From positions 162,923-193,325 of the forward strand of contig NW_014577504.1 of assembly GCF_000485595.1 (NCBI RefSeq): DNA of 30,403 bases, given 5' to 3'. Position numbers and translations under genes: made by a program. Below the pieces are notes generated by a model. The model searched no databases and had not been told where the DNA came from. It was given only the letters and a program-made list of their open reading frames with translations. Source of the DNA: Priapulus caudatus. Its lineage: Eukaryota; Priapulida; Priapulimorpha; Priapulimorphida; Priapulidae. Position 1 is the stretch's first letter. Every line of letters starts with the position of its first letter. Shown here piece after piece: positions 1 to 10,930 of this stretch.

Positions 1-115
1 GCAAGGTAAACAACCCAGCATAAGCAAGGTAAACAACCCAGCATAAGCAAGGTAAACAACCCAGCATAAGCAAGGTAAACAACCCAGCATAAGCAATATA
101 ACAAGCACAGCATAG
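1..115. repeat. 23-bp tandem repeat, about 5 units
   Basis: Four identical 23-bp units beginning GCAAGGTAAACAACCCAGCA start at 1, 24, 47 and 70. A degenerate fifth unit runs from 93 to about 115. The window starts inside the array, so its real length is unknown. Identical units suggest recent expansion. The spacing has no unique spacers, so this is a satellite, not a CRISPR array. Confidence 0.95.
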
Positions 116-2041
116 GTGGTCCACAGACAGTGATTGATTACATTGGTAGTGTATCTGTTGCTGTTTTCTGGATTTTGGCACAATGTGGATATTTTTGCTG
201 AAATTGATCTCTTTGTTCTGAAAGTGGAATTTTGAAAATTCTGCCCAGTCGTCATTTTGTGTGAGGAAGTTTCTAACTTATTGATATTAAGCTACACTGT
301 ACCGTTGTCATCCCCTGAATTACACAAGCAATACTTACTGTGTTAATGTACATTATGCCACAATGTAAGGGAATATCTATAACATATTTATGTTTTTACA
401 GCAAAGTGCAGTCTGTGATGTTAAAAATAAAGTATGTTTAAATTAAAAATACGTTAATGTTAAAAATGTAATGAAGTGTATGATTGGAACAAATTTTGTG
501 TGCTTTCATTATGTTAAAGGAGATTTGTCCTGGATTACACCATTCCCAAAATTGCTGGACCCACTAATCATTGAACTGATTCAGTATAATTTATTAATTT
601 TCATCAATCACAGACTAGCCGCCCACAGCACACAATGCTCTTAGACTTACCTCACGTTTCGATCAAGAATTTAGCATGTCTAATCAATAGATGGCGCTAG
701 CATTCCAATTTGTAGGTGCTGAGAAACACTACCTCTACTCAAAAGAAATAACCGTGTCTAGAATGGCCAACCTGGATTAACAGTGTTCGTTTCACGTTCG
801 TTTCACAGTTTCACAAAAAGCAACAATTCTAAACTATCATGGCAAAACAAAAAACAAAACGAAACGAAGAAAACAAGCAGAACAAAACGACAAAGAATAA
901 AGAAAAAGAACATTATGGTTTATCAACGCGTGTGCGTTATTAACATGCACCTACATCACTGACTTCCCCCATAACCAATAAACCACACTCTGTCATAACA
1001 CTCGGTGTATACATAGCATCGGTTACACGTATCAGCCGACCGATTCTTTTTATTCTACATACAAATTATAACAAAACGCGCAATCGAACGGCTCTTTGAG
1101 GCGTAGTCTGCGAAACCCAGGGGGAAGTATCGAGGTGTATATACGCTAGAAGGGATTTTACGCTGCGTCTTCAGATTGCTGCAGTTAGAGCTGTAATGAC
1201 TATATGAGCGGCGTACACGCTATATATGTCGTGAGCATATCGCAACGATGCTGAAGATCATAGTATGAGTAAAAGACGTGTAAAATATCTAATAACTGCG
1301 CTATTGCAAATATATTTGAACTGTAGCCGTGTTCCACATTCATTTACGCTAAACGGCGTTCGTAAGGATGACTTGATTTTTATTAAAATGTTGATTAAAA
1401 ACCCAACTCCGTGTCATATTACCCACGTTAAACGTCTTTTTGCCAGGTTCCCGTATAAATATCAAAGTATCTAAAAGTATCAATTTGAAACTGCTTGTGG
1501 CTTTTTGCCTACATGAATTCTATGACATCTCGCAACGCCTCTTCATACTAAGGAAGCCCTCCAAAGTAGAGCTTCAGTGAGCTGACAGACTGTACGTGGA
1601 CGGAGCATTCAGACTAGACTTATCAATAGCAGCTTTGCAAGAGTTTTTATTGATAGTAAACAGACATGCGGTAGTTAAGATTTGCATTCTTGTTGACTGG
1701 CAACGTATGTAATAGCATTCTCGATCATTAAGGGTTTTTTTATTGTGTAAACGTTACCGCGGGCAGCCGCGCTCTGGAATGCGCGTCCTTTCCCATATCC
1801 ATTAGCGTGCCTGTTGGCTGTGCCCCCACCCCCCGCCCGCAGCCCACATGTAGGTCAGTACGTATCATGGGACTGCACGTGCGTGTGCGGGGCTTCATTC
1901 TAGCAGCCTAACGTATACTCAGCGCCCGTGCGCAATTAATCTTGATCTGCTTTTTCATCTTGATGCGCTTCTTTTGTCCTTATCCGCATGTGGAGGTTGC
2001 AATACGAGAACTTGTTGCAGCGGGGGGAAAGCATGCGTGAA
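116..2041. other. Gene-free stretch, no recognisable feature
   Basis: AT-rich unique-looking DNA. The longest open frame is 69 codons (1265-1474, plus). It has no recognisable domain and no splice context that I can defend. A poly-A/AAAC-rich patch lies near 845-905. No tRNA boxes, TIRs or tandem repeats are visible. Confidence 0.6.
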
Positions 2042-2400
2042 GCGAAGCACTAAATATAGGATATAAACTGCCTGCGTAAAGTTCTAAGTGTTAAATTCTC
2101 ACTGAATCTTCAGAACGTGCGTAAAGTTCCTAGTGTAGAGTTTCTAATCGTCCCTAGCGAAGCACGTAAATCTATAGATAGGATATAAACGATGTGCGTA
2201 AAGTTCTAAGTGTTAAAGTCTCACTGGATTTTTAGAACGTGTATAAAGTTCCTAGTGTGAGCTAGGTTTTTAATCGTTCCTAGCAAAACACGTAAGATAG
2301 GATATAGCCGACGTGTGTGAAGTTTCAAGTGTGACATTCTTACAGGATCGTTGTAACGTAAAGTTTTCAGTGCGGATCTTAGCGAAGTCTGTTCTTAGTG
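2042..2400. repeat. ~115-126-bp tandem repeat, 3 diverged units
   Basis: Three diverged units begin at about 2042 (GCGAAGCACTAAATATAGG), 2157 (GCGAAGCACGTAAATC) and 2283 (GCAAAACACGTAAGATAGG). Each contains the order 'AGGATATA', 'GTAAAGTTCTAAGTGT' (or a variant) and a second 'AAAGTTCCTAGTGT'. So each unit also has an internal half-repeat around GTAAAGTTC-TAGTGT. Divergence between units is clear, so this is an older array than the one at position 1. Confidence 0.85.
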
Positions 2401-3005
2401 AAGTTCTTAGTGCGGAATGGACGATCTAAGTGTGTAACGAGAACGAGATGACGACGCTCGGCTATTTGCGGCGTCTCCTGTCGCTGTCACCGTCCTAGTT
2501 CTGATATTAAGCGTATATTCTCCCGTAGCGAAATACATGCTGGATATTGCAAACTGTGGCAAATCATTCAGCGGCCATCTTTCCAAGCAGCACGCTTGCA
2601 GTCGTGTAGCCATCGTAGCCGTGGTCCTTCCACGTCCGACGCTTGCATGCCCTCGGCGCGTAATTCGCAAGAATGATAATAACCGCCATTAATATTAAAC
2701 CGCGTGTCCTCTGGCCACCGTGGACGCAGGCGTGCTGTGAAGATTCCCACACCGCATCCCGTACAGGCTTGAGTCATAGAAGCAGTTTCCCTAACCTTTT
2801 CGTTATCTGAAGGACGGGTGCACGAACACACATAGTGTGACAGAGATGGCAGTCTGTGACAGAGTGTGGGGTTACTGGCTGGTAAGGGAGTCAATGAGGC
2901 ATGTGCATGTTAATGACACTGCACACACGTGGATAAACGACAGCTTCGTTTTCTTCAGCCTTCAACTGGTTTTGATACGATTATATCGACGAGTTTAGAA
3001 TTGGT
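2401..3005. other. Gene-free stretch
   Basis: Overlapping minus-strand frames of 62-108 codons lie within 2407-2894. They have no recognisable domain and overlap in three frames, so I do not call them genes. Nothing else is recognised here. Confidence 0.5.
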
Positions 3006-3175
3006 GTTTATATATATATATTATATATATATACTAATATATATTAATAATATATATTATAAATAATAATATATATATATAGTATATATATATAATATTA
3101 TATAATATATAATACATATATATATATATTATATATATATTTATTAATATATATATATATATATATATATGTATA
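3006..3175. repeat. (TA)n-rich tract at the left edge of the 2.9-kb repeat
   Basis: About 170 bp of almost pure A/T, dominated by TATATA with interspersed ATTATA and TAATAT. It lies immediately left of the point where homology to the second 2.9-kb copy begins. It could be intrinsically bent and prone to slippage. Confidence 0.95.
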
Positions 3176-4039
3176 ATATTATAGAATGTTATTATTAGTT
3201 GCAAAAACGTAAACAAACGTGAAACGTATAATGCATATCAGGTTTGCCATTCTAAAGACTCGATTCTAGTTTTATACTATCAACAACAGCTACTTTTTCT
3301 TGTGATCACATCGTCATCTATTATAGAAATATAAGCGGCACAGAAACAGCCTCCCCTCCCCCTTAGACCTCACTGGGTGTTATCTGTTCTATGTAACGCT
3401 GCGTGCAGTAGTCGCGAGAACACACGAGAAGCTCACTGGTGAGTAATAGCCTGGCCGCACCGCCGCCCCCCCCCACCCGCAGCTCACTCACTGCTGATGT
3501 GAAGCCTCGCGACCACACCACTTTCAGGTCAAGAGAAGCGCCGAACGATCGTGTCCGATCGCTCTCGCGTCTCCCTCTTCCTGTCGTTAAAACATCTCGG
3601 CGCTATCGTGAGTGTCGTGTGCGGCACGCAGCACGTCTCTTTACGCCGCCGCGCCATCGCGCGATGGCCATTCCGGCGAATGCCTCTGCACGATGGCTCC
3701 GTAACATCTAGTTACGCGGCGGAAGGAATTGCATGCGGAGCGGCTGTGTGGCAGGTTAACGATGTTTTGCGCTGGTCAGAAAGCGCTGGCTTGTTTGTTT
3801 TGCGTCCTCACAAAGCAGCGAGGCGTGAGATATAATGGCTAATTTTTTCGCATTCGTTATTGAGCATAAGTAAAGACGCCGCGCGCGGGATGTGCGATGT
3901 TTGCGCCGGCGCCGCGCGCGGAAGCTGCGAACGCTGTCGCCGTGGTAACCGAACCAGCGCGCGATGGTGTAATTGTTAAGCGCTGGGATGCTGGGATGGC
4001 ATGGGGAGGCGCCTCTATCACACTACGTACGCGCTTGCA

Positions 4040-4215
4040 TTACGTGTGTGCACGGTGTCGTGCGTGTGCGTGCGTGCGTGCGTGCGTGTCGTGCTGTGGG
4101 CCGCGTTTGTGTGTGTGGTGGTATGCACGCGCGCTGTGTGCGGTCGTGTTGCGTGTGCCTCTGTAAGTGCGCGGCGCGCGCGCGCGTGTGGTGCTTTGCG
4201 TGTATGTACGTGTGG
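4040..4215. repeat. (GT)/(GC)-rich microsatellite within 2.9-kb copy 1
   Basis: Alternating purine-pyrimidine TGCG/TGTG/CGCG tract, corresponding to about 13150-13300 in copy 2. It produces spurious V/C/R-rich and T/H-rich frames on the two strands. Such alternation can favour Z-form DNA, which is an inference only. Confidence 0.9.
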
Positions 4216-5553
4216 GCTTTTGTGCGTCAGTATTATTCTCGATCGTTCTAAACATTCCGATACATGCGCCGACACTACGGATCCGTATTGCGAACGTAAG
4301 ACACCTGCTACAACGTATAAACAGACAGCTGTGGAATTTACACTGCGCCGCGTCCACGGAAATATGAACAGCGCAAAGGCAGACTATTCGTAAATAACTT
4401 TCAACAAATTAGCTAAATGCTAGCCGCACACTATCCGATTTTGCACTGTGCACCAGCACTAAGCCCTCGCACACTATACGAACCGATCCGCTCCCGATCC
4501 AAAATTCGAATCGGGGCCAAAATGACCACCGCGAGCCAAACTTAAGCCTCTCGAGCCAAACTTAAGCCTCCGTCCAATCGTAAGCCTCGCTGTGCGGATA
4601 AGTGTGGCGCTAGCATTACATGCGTTGAAATACCGCGCGTAAATATATACGGTAAAATATATGGCAACCAAAAATTCTAAAACGCCTATACGTTAATGAT
4701 TTGAAGATCAAATGTATGCAATGTATTATCACGCAATAAATCAAACAGTACATAACAGCACTGCATAATCGCACAACCAATGCCTCCTGCCTTGTCATGC
4801 TATAGAGATAGCGAGAGATGTACATCATGTACCTGCTCTCCACTTTGTATCTCATGATCATTCTAAAAGATGCTCATCGGTTAAACTATATTACACGATA
4901 TTATCAAATATAAATATGGAATAAATTAAATTGCATGTGATGCTTAACTGCAGCACGACGGCCGCATCAAAGTAAGAGAACATCACCATGACGACAAAAA
5001 TAACACCATCAGTGGTGCATCACCTTTCATACATGTCATTACACACCACGCTACTTTATTATGAACATACATTCAGCAAATCATCGTAAAATCCATTGTC
5101 TATAGGTTTAACGCTCTAGCGCCACTGTTGCCACACAGATAATTTTGGAAAAGTAAGTCAAATGGACAAAACTTGGTTTTGACTATGGAAACACATAGAG
5201 AGCATATCAAGTGTAAGTCTGCTGTGAAAGGAAACAAGTTTTCCCCTTATAATTAGATGTCTTGGCGGCTAGAGGTTTAACGAATGAAGAGTATGCGTTG
5301 AAAATGTCGATAAGGAACTTATTCGCATACAGTAGTCCCCAGCTCGACCTTCAGTATACGTGTTTAGCAGCATGTCACGCAGTCGGGGGTCGGGGGGAGG
5401 ATGCAGGGTTGATGACACCCTCCTCTACTGTCGAGAACTGTTCAGCCTCGCTCTCATTAATTCGATATATGTCCCATCGTCGCAATCCCATATTTACACG
5501 CCAAGCCTCTATATTAGATAACATCCATATATATAGGAGTGTATATTACACTC

Positions 5554-5628
<75 letters not shown>

Positions 5629-5641
5629 GAATATCAGGAGT

Positions 5642-5837
5642 CAGGGCCGTACTAACTCACTTTGGTTGGAGAGGCAGATAGCCACGCGTGGTCTGCGCTC
5701 TGGGCAGTTGACCGTGGGTAGGACGCGTTGGCCATTGACCCTCGTAATAGTATCTGCATATAGTAGATACACACCAGTACATGTCTTGAGGGGATCACCT
5801 CCTCTCCTCCTGCCCCTTCCCGCTAGCTACGGCCCTG
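5642..5837. mobile_element. hAT-like MITE nested in 2.9-kb copy 1
   Basis: A 196-bp unit starting CAGGGCCGTA at 5642 and ending TAGCTACGGCCCTG at 5837, i.e. short TIRs of CAGGGCCGTAGCTA type. CAGGG termini are typical of hAT-superfamily transposons. Imperfect GGAG(T) occurs on both outer flanks, but an intact 8-bp target-site duplication is not clear. There is no coding capacity, so it would be non-autonomous. The element sits at the same place in the 12-15 kb copy, so its insertion predates the duplication. Confidence 0.6.
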
Positions 5838-6309
5838 GGGAGTATAAACTACCACTTTTAATGTGCAATTGAAAAAAAAAAATTCTTGATACGAACCTTA
5901 TCTGTTATGTCACATCTGATGCCGAAGGGTCTATCTCTACTCTAAGCTCCATACGTAGACATGGCCGGAGGATGAATAGGCGCATGTTAGCGATGACATG
6001 ACTTCCACACACATATACATCTCACCGAACGGATCAATGTTAACAACCGTCTTCACCTTATATTACTGAAGGGCAGTTAATGGCGTAATATAAAGTAATA
6101 CGCACGTGCTTGCGTGCGTGCGTGCGTGAGTGCGTGCGTGCGTGCGCGACCTATATACACAACCGATCACCTGCACTTTTAGAAACCCTACGCAAGCGTA
6201 CTGAGCCGCGATTGGTCGACTAAATTCTACTATCGTCTGCAGCTAACCCCGCGAACAATATGGTTATAATTATTAAATATTATTTACATTACGGTCGGCA
6301 CACGGCTAT

Positions 6310-6690
6310 GGTTAATGTTGATGTTAGGACTAGCGTTAGGATTAGGGTTAAGAATATGGTTAGAGTTAGGATTAGAGTTAGGATTACGGTGAGGACCAGT
6401 ATTGGCGTTATAGTTAAGATTAGGGTTTAAAAGTTAGGATTAGGATTAGGGTTAGAGTTAGGATTATGATTATGATTAGGGTTAGGATTAAGATTACAGT
6501 TAGGATTAGGATTAGAGTTAGGATTACGGTGAGGACCAGTATTGGCGTTATAGTTAAGATTAGGGTTTAAAATAGGGTTAGGATTAGGATTAGGGTTAGA
6601 GTTAGGATTATGATTAGGATTAGGGTTAGGATTAGGATTACAGTTAGGATTAGGATTAGAGCTAGGATTAGGGTTAGGAGTGAGGTCAGG
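6310..6690. repeat. Degenerate telomere-like TTAGGR tract with 140-bp higher-order period
   Basis: Repeated GTTAGGATTAGGGTTAGAG-type hexamers (TTAGGG, TTAGGA, TTAGAG). The block GGATTACGGTGAGGACCAGT occurs at 6381 and again at 6521, giving an exact 140-bp higher-order step. The TTAGGG family is the common animal telomere motif. The degeneracy and the flanking single-copy DNA indicate an interstitial tract, not a chromosome end. Confidence 0.88.
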
Positions 6691-6780
6691 AATAATATTA
6701 CGGTCACGGTGACAATGTGAGATGATGGTGATGACAATGCACGCACGGGGGGACCTTAACATAGGATGCAGTCGCATCCC

Positions 6781-8165
6781 TCTGTTCATTCCTTCATTCA
6801 TTCATTCATTCATTCATTCATTCATTCTTCATTCATTCATTCATCATTCATTCACCACCATCCATCATTTCTCCATCTATTCTCTATCCATCCATCTATC
6901 CATCTATCCACCATTCACCATCAATTCTATCCATCATCCATCCATCCATCACCATCCATACCATCCATCCATCCATCCATCATCCATCCATCCATCCCAT
7001 CCATCATCATCCAGCATCATCATCCATCCATCCATCCATCCATCCATCCATGCACCATTCCATCCATCCATCCATCCATCCATCCATCCATTCCATCCAT
7101 CCATCCATCCATCATCCATCCATCCATCCATCCACCTCCATCCATCCATCCATCCATCCACTCCATCCATCCATCCATCCATCATCCATCCATCCATCCA
7201 TCCATCCACCATCCATCCATCACCATATCATCCATTATCTCATTTCATGTCATATCTTCATTCATTCATTCATCATATTATTCATTCATTCATTATCATT
7301 CATTCATTCATTCCTTCAATTATTCATTCATTCAATTCATTCATTCATTCATTCATTCCATTCATTCATGTCATTCATTCATTCATTCATCATTCATTCA
7401 TTCATCTCATTCATTCATTCTTCCTTCATTCATTCATTCATTTATTCATTCATCATTATTTCATTTATTCATTCATTCTTACTGTCATTAATTCATTCAT
7501 CCATTCGCACACCATTCATGTCATTCACTCATTTATTCATCCACCCATTCATTCATTCATTTATTCATTTATTTATTTATTCATTCATTCATTCATTCAT
7601 GCAGTCATTCATTCATTAATGCATTCATTTAATCACTCATTCATTATCCATTCATCCATTTATCCACCCATCGATTTTATATATTAATTAATTAATTAAT
7701 TAATCCATACAGTCATTCATAATGCACTCATTCATTCATGCATTCATACATTCATTCATTCATTCATTCATATCATTCCATTCATTCATTCATTCATTCA
7801 TTATCTTCATTTCATTCATTCTATTCATTCTTTATTCATTCATTTATTCATTTCATTCACCTCCTCATCATCCATCCGTCCATCCAGTCATTTCATTTAT
7901 TAATAATTAATTAATTAATTAATTCATTCATTTATTTAATTTATTTATTCATCATTCATTCATTCATGGCAGTCATTAACAATCATGCACTAACCATTCA
8001 ATGCATTCAATTCATTCATCCATCCATTCATTCATATTATGGCACTCATTCATTTACCATTCATCCACCCATCCATTTATTAATTAATTAATAATTAATA
8101 ATTAATAATTAATTAATTCATTCATTCATTCTTTCTTTCATTAATTCACTCATGCATTTACTCAT
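6781..8165. repeat. ATTC/CATC tetranucleotide satellite, copy A
   Basis: Long array of ATTC, CATC and TTAA variants. It contains landmarks that recur in the block at 19290-20188: 'CATCCATTCGCACACC', 'TTTATCCACCCATCGATTT', 'CCATACAGTCATTCA', and the TAATTAATTAA tracts. The two blocks are therefore paralogous arrays, not independently grown microsatellites. The first ~450 bp (about 6840-7230) are CATC-dominated. The right end touches the GPCR stop codon. Open frames of SFIH/HPSI type across it are trivial translations of the repeat. Confidence 0.95.
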
Positions 8166-9424
8166 TCACGCGTCGTTGAGCGTCACCACGGGCACGACCA
8201 TCTGCTTGCGTCGACGGTGTGACCTTGGCCCGGCCTTGCCCGTGAGCAGCTCGACGAGAGCCTTCCGGAAGATGGCGCTCGTTCCGAACAGCAGTCCGGG
8301 GATGACGACGTTGATCATGTAGAGCAGCAGAAAGGCGACGCGCACGAAGAGCGACATCGTCGCGACGGCGTACCAGTGTATCATGAGGCCGTAGACGCGG
8401 TAGGGCAGCGAGAGCAGGATCAGCGACAGTATGACAGCAATGAGCATCTTGATGATGCGCTTGCGTACGTCGAGCACGCTCTTCTCGCTGCGCGTGAGGA
8501 ACGCCGCCGACACGTCGCTCTCGCGTCGCCACGCGGCGAGATTCTGCATGCTGCCGCGCAGCGCCGTGCTCAGTGAGAAGCGACGCTGCTGCAGCGGCGT
8601 CACCGACTGCGGCACGGCGAGAAACGGCGGGTCGCTGCTGCGGCGCGCCGTCGGCGACGGCTCGTTATCGTCATCGTCGTCGTGGTCGCCGAGCGACGGC
8701 GCGAACACCTGCAGACGAGCGTCGCCGTTAATCGACGCGCGCCGCGGCGACGTGTCGCCGGCGAGGCCGCTCTCAGCGGCGCCTATCGTCAGCTTGCCGT
8801 TAACAAGAGGCACCTCGGTCGCGCGCGACTGCCGCCGGAGGTCGCTGTTGTGCTGGATGCTCTTCTGACTGCGCCACAGCGTGATGCAGATCTTGCCGCA
8901 GACGACGGAGAGGAAGACGGACGGCAGGAGGAACCAGAGCACGACCTCGGCGACGTCGAAGGCGAGCACGTGAAAGCCGGCGCCGAGCCGCGTCGCGTCG
9001 ATGGCGCAATAGTGCTTCACCGTGTAGTTGACGGCGTTCAGGCGCTCGAAGTCGCGATAGATGAAGAGATACGTCGAGCTGTAGGCGCCCGATATCAGCC
9101 AGGCCGTGATCGTGATCACCCAGATGCGACGCTTCGTCAGAATCTGCTTGTACTTCATGGAATGCACGATGGCGATGTAGCGTTCGCCGGACAGCGCCAT
9201 GAGGATGAGACTCGACGCGCAGTAGGAGAGACCCATGACGAACATTGTCAGCGGACACCAGGTGCCGACCATGAGGCTCTGGTTCCACACGACCAGGTAG
9301 AGCGTCGGCACGATGTTGAACAAACACACGCTGATGTTGGCCGCCGCCAGGTTGGCGAAGAGGAAGTTGGTGATGGTGCGCATGCGCGGGTGACACGTGA
9401 TGACGACTATGACGAGAAGATTAC
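8166..9424 (-). CDS. Class A (rhodopsin-family) peptide GPCR, trissin-receptor-like, 3' exon
   Basis: This exon encodes about 419 residues of a plasma-membrane peptide receptor, expected to couple extracellular ligand binding to G proteins. Numbering codons from 9440: the GN of TM1 is at 6-7; TM2 carries NLAAAN (30-35); Cys62 opens TM3 and Cys145 lies in the second extracellular loop (the conserved disulfide pair); an ERY motif is at 86-88, followed by IAIVH and KQILT; TM5 has Pro173; a long third intracellular loop (~190-327) contains an acidic DHDDDDDNE run; TM6 ends LLSLPYRVY (Pro346); TM7 ends NVVIPGLLF (Pro381) followed by FRKAL. The segment GLSYCASSLIL...ERYIAIVH...KQILT is what makes me favour trissin-receptor-like; other peptide receptors are possible. 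Several canonical residues differ: D2.50 is Asn, W6.48 is Ser, and NPxxY reads IPGLL. The frame is intact and GC-rich, unlike its neighbours. An in-frame TTG at 9440 lies in intron sequence, so I start at the splice acceptor. The N-terminal exon is not found. Confidence 0.9.
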
Positions 9425-9452
9425 CTGCAATGGAAAACAAGAGAGAAAAAAA
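9425..9452 (-). other. 3' splice site (polypyrimidine tract plus CAG) of the GPCR exon
   Basis: Read on the minus strand, a T/C-rich run (TTTTTTTCTCTC then TTGTTTTCCATTG) ends in CAG at 9427-9425, directly before GT-AAT of the TM1 Gly-Asn. The intron is phase 1, splitting the glycine codon. A receptor cannot start at the second half of TM1, so an upstream exon further right in the window or beyond must supply the N-terminus. Confidence 0.85.
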
Positions 9453-9708
9453 TGTTTTCAGTGGCGGCCCTCAAGCGGTGGCTTGGGGAGGAGTGGCTAC
9501 AGCCTCCATATTATCTTCATGAGCCCTATTCTCTCCGAAGCCACCACCAAGTAATAAGTGATATTAGCGTGCTCGCTCTGCAAACGCAGCGCTTCGAGAC
9601 GAACCCAAGGTCTCGGCCTTCTCTTCCAACCAGATTGCCACCCCACCTGCTCCTTCTATAAAGAAATTCTTAGAGCCGTCGCTGGTTATATGCGTGCGCG
9701 CGTGATGC

Positions 9709-9975
9709 CTGTGTGTGTGTGTGTGATGTGCTGTGTTGTATGTGGTAGTGCTGTGTGTGTGTGTGTGTGACCGTGTCCGGCCTTGCTGTTGTGTGTGTGT
9801 GCTGTGCGTGTGTGTGTGCGAGTGTGTTTGTGTGCGACCGTGGTGTGTGTGTGTATTGTGTGGCTTGTGTGTTGTGTGTGTGTGTGTGTTCGTCGCTGTT
9901 GCGTGTGAGGCTGTGTGTGTAGTGTGTGTTGTGTGGGTGTGTCGTCGTGTGTGTTGTGTGTGTGCGTTGTAGCGT
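9709..9975. repeat. Interrupted (GT)n tract, likely intronic
   Basis: TGTGTG with frequent CTGTG, CGTCG and GACCGTG interruptions over about 265 bp. It lies on the 5' side of the GPCR exon, so it is probably inside its intron. Frames of VCVC and THTH type across it are artefacts. Confidence 0.93.
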
Positions 9976-10054
9976 ACGTAGTGATCAAGCGGCAAGTTCC
10001 ACATATCGCGAGTTCACCGCCTTACTTTGTAACAATCCCAATGGTTATCAATCT

Positions 10055-10141
10055 TCTCCTCTCTCTCTCAGTCCTGCTCTCCTGCTCTCTCTCTTCTTTC
10101 TTCTCTCTTCTCTATCTCTCTTCTCCATCTCTTTCTGTTTA

Positions 10142-10198
<57 letters not shown>

Positions 10199-10201
10199 CT
10201 C

Positions 10202-10259
<58 letters not shown>

Positions 10260-10290
10260 CTTCTCCCCTCCCTCTCTCTCTCTCTCTATC
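10055..10290. repeat. (CT)n tract, likely intronic
   Basis: Nearly pure CTCTCT with TTC and CCTCCT interruptions. On the minus (gene) strand it reads (GA)n. The polypyrimidine strand is opposite to the GPCR sense strand, so it is unlikely to act as a splice tract for that gene. Confidence 0.93.
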
Positions 10291-10930
10291 AAGTTATAAG
10301 CTGCGGAAGGTGAATTTATTGGAGACATATTGCGGTACTATGATATATCTCCTACTATATCATATCGCTAATAACATTATAACATCACGGTCTGGGAGGG
10401 TTGGACCTGAGAGAAAAGTGGTGCACAATGCCTGCAGCGTGACGTAAGATGATATTCGGAGTTTCGGACCCTGAAAATGATCCTTCTGGCCAGCATAACC
10501 TTCTCCAGCGCGTACCAGGGCAGGTTTCTCCGCGACGTATATAATTCGTTCTCCAATCAATTTCGCGTTCTGCCCGCCCACATTACAAGAACCATCTCAT
10601 CAAGGAGGCCCATCGATTACCCGTCAGCGGTTGTATGTATACGTGTCAACTACGGCTTCTAACTAATAGGGTTGCAGCAGACGAAATCGGTCACTTTATT
10701 GCAAATACAATAGAGCAGCAGCTTAGCAAACAGTGGTTCGGCAATGCCTTCAGATCAGCAAACATGACCCGAAACAGTTTGAATTGAAGGCTGGATTCAG
10801 CTCTTAATTAGGTTTTTATTCCGTGGCTTTGCGTATGTATATATACGTGTGTGTATTAATTTGCTTTTAAGTCAAAATCGTTTTGATTATGGCCGTATTT
10901 TGTCAATTAAAATGTTCTATATACCGTTAT
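10291..10930. other. Gene-free stretch
   Basis: Mixed-composition DNA with frames of up to 73 codons on both strands. None has a recognisable domain. It may be intron of the GPCR gene. No hydrophobic segment ending in a phase-1 donor suitable for the missing TM1 exon was seen. Confidence 0.5.

Larger units (their letters stand above)
3180..6145. repeat. ~2.9-kb duplicated segment, copy 1
   Basis: Collinear and same-orientation homology to 12310-15132 runs from GTAAACAAACGTGAAAC near the left end to the (TGCG)n tract at 6105-6145. Shared landmarks in order: a CCTCCCC tract, a CGCCGCGCC-rich block (~3600-3720), a GT/GC microsatellite (4040-4215), tandem GAGCCAAACTTAAGCCTC units (~4542-4580), a (TA)n tract (5560-5628) and a ~196-bp hAT-like TIR element (5642-5837). 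No open frame longer than 130 codons exists, and no frame is conserved between copies. It is therefore a non-coding dispersed repeat or segmental duplication, not a gene. Both edges coincide with simple repeats. Confidence 0.93.

Noticed and set aside
1-115. CRISPR-like regular repeats (also 16767-18427)
   Set aside because: Head-to-tail units with no unique spacers, in an animal genome; ordinary satellites.
3439-4393. Frames in the GC/GT-rich part of 2.9-kb copy 1 and their counterparts at 12628-13407
   Set aside because: Frames are not conserved between the two copies (indels shift them), and composition follows the TGCG/TGTG repeats.
6722-7910. Long frames rich in SFIH/HPSI tetrapeptides (also 19290-19981)
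   Set aside because: Direct translation of the ATTC/CATC tetranucleotide array; open in all three frames, no domain, no splice or start context.
9438-9440. TTG as the start codon of the GPCR
   Set aside because: It lies in the intron's polypyrimidine region and would give a receptor lacking the N-terminus and half of TM1.
8376-9554. Plus-strand frames of up to 290 codons
   Set aside because: They lie antisense to the GPCR exon and owe their length to its GC-rich codon usage; no recognisable domain.
10068-10328. SLSLS/RERE frames (also 11778-12122 and 28181-28673)
   Set aside because: Products of (CT)n/(GA)n tracts.
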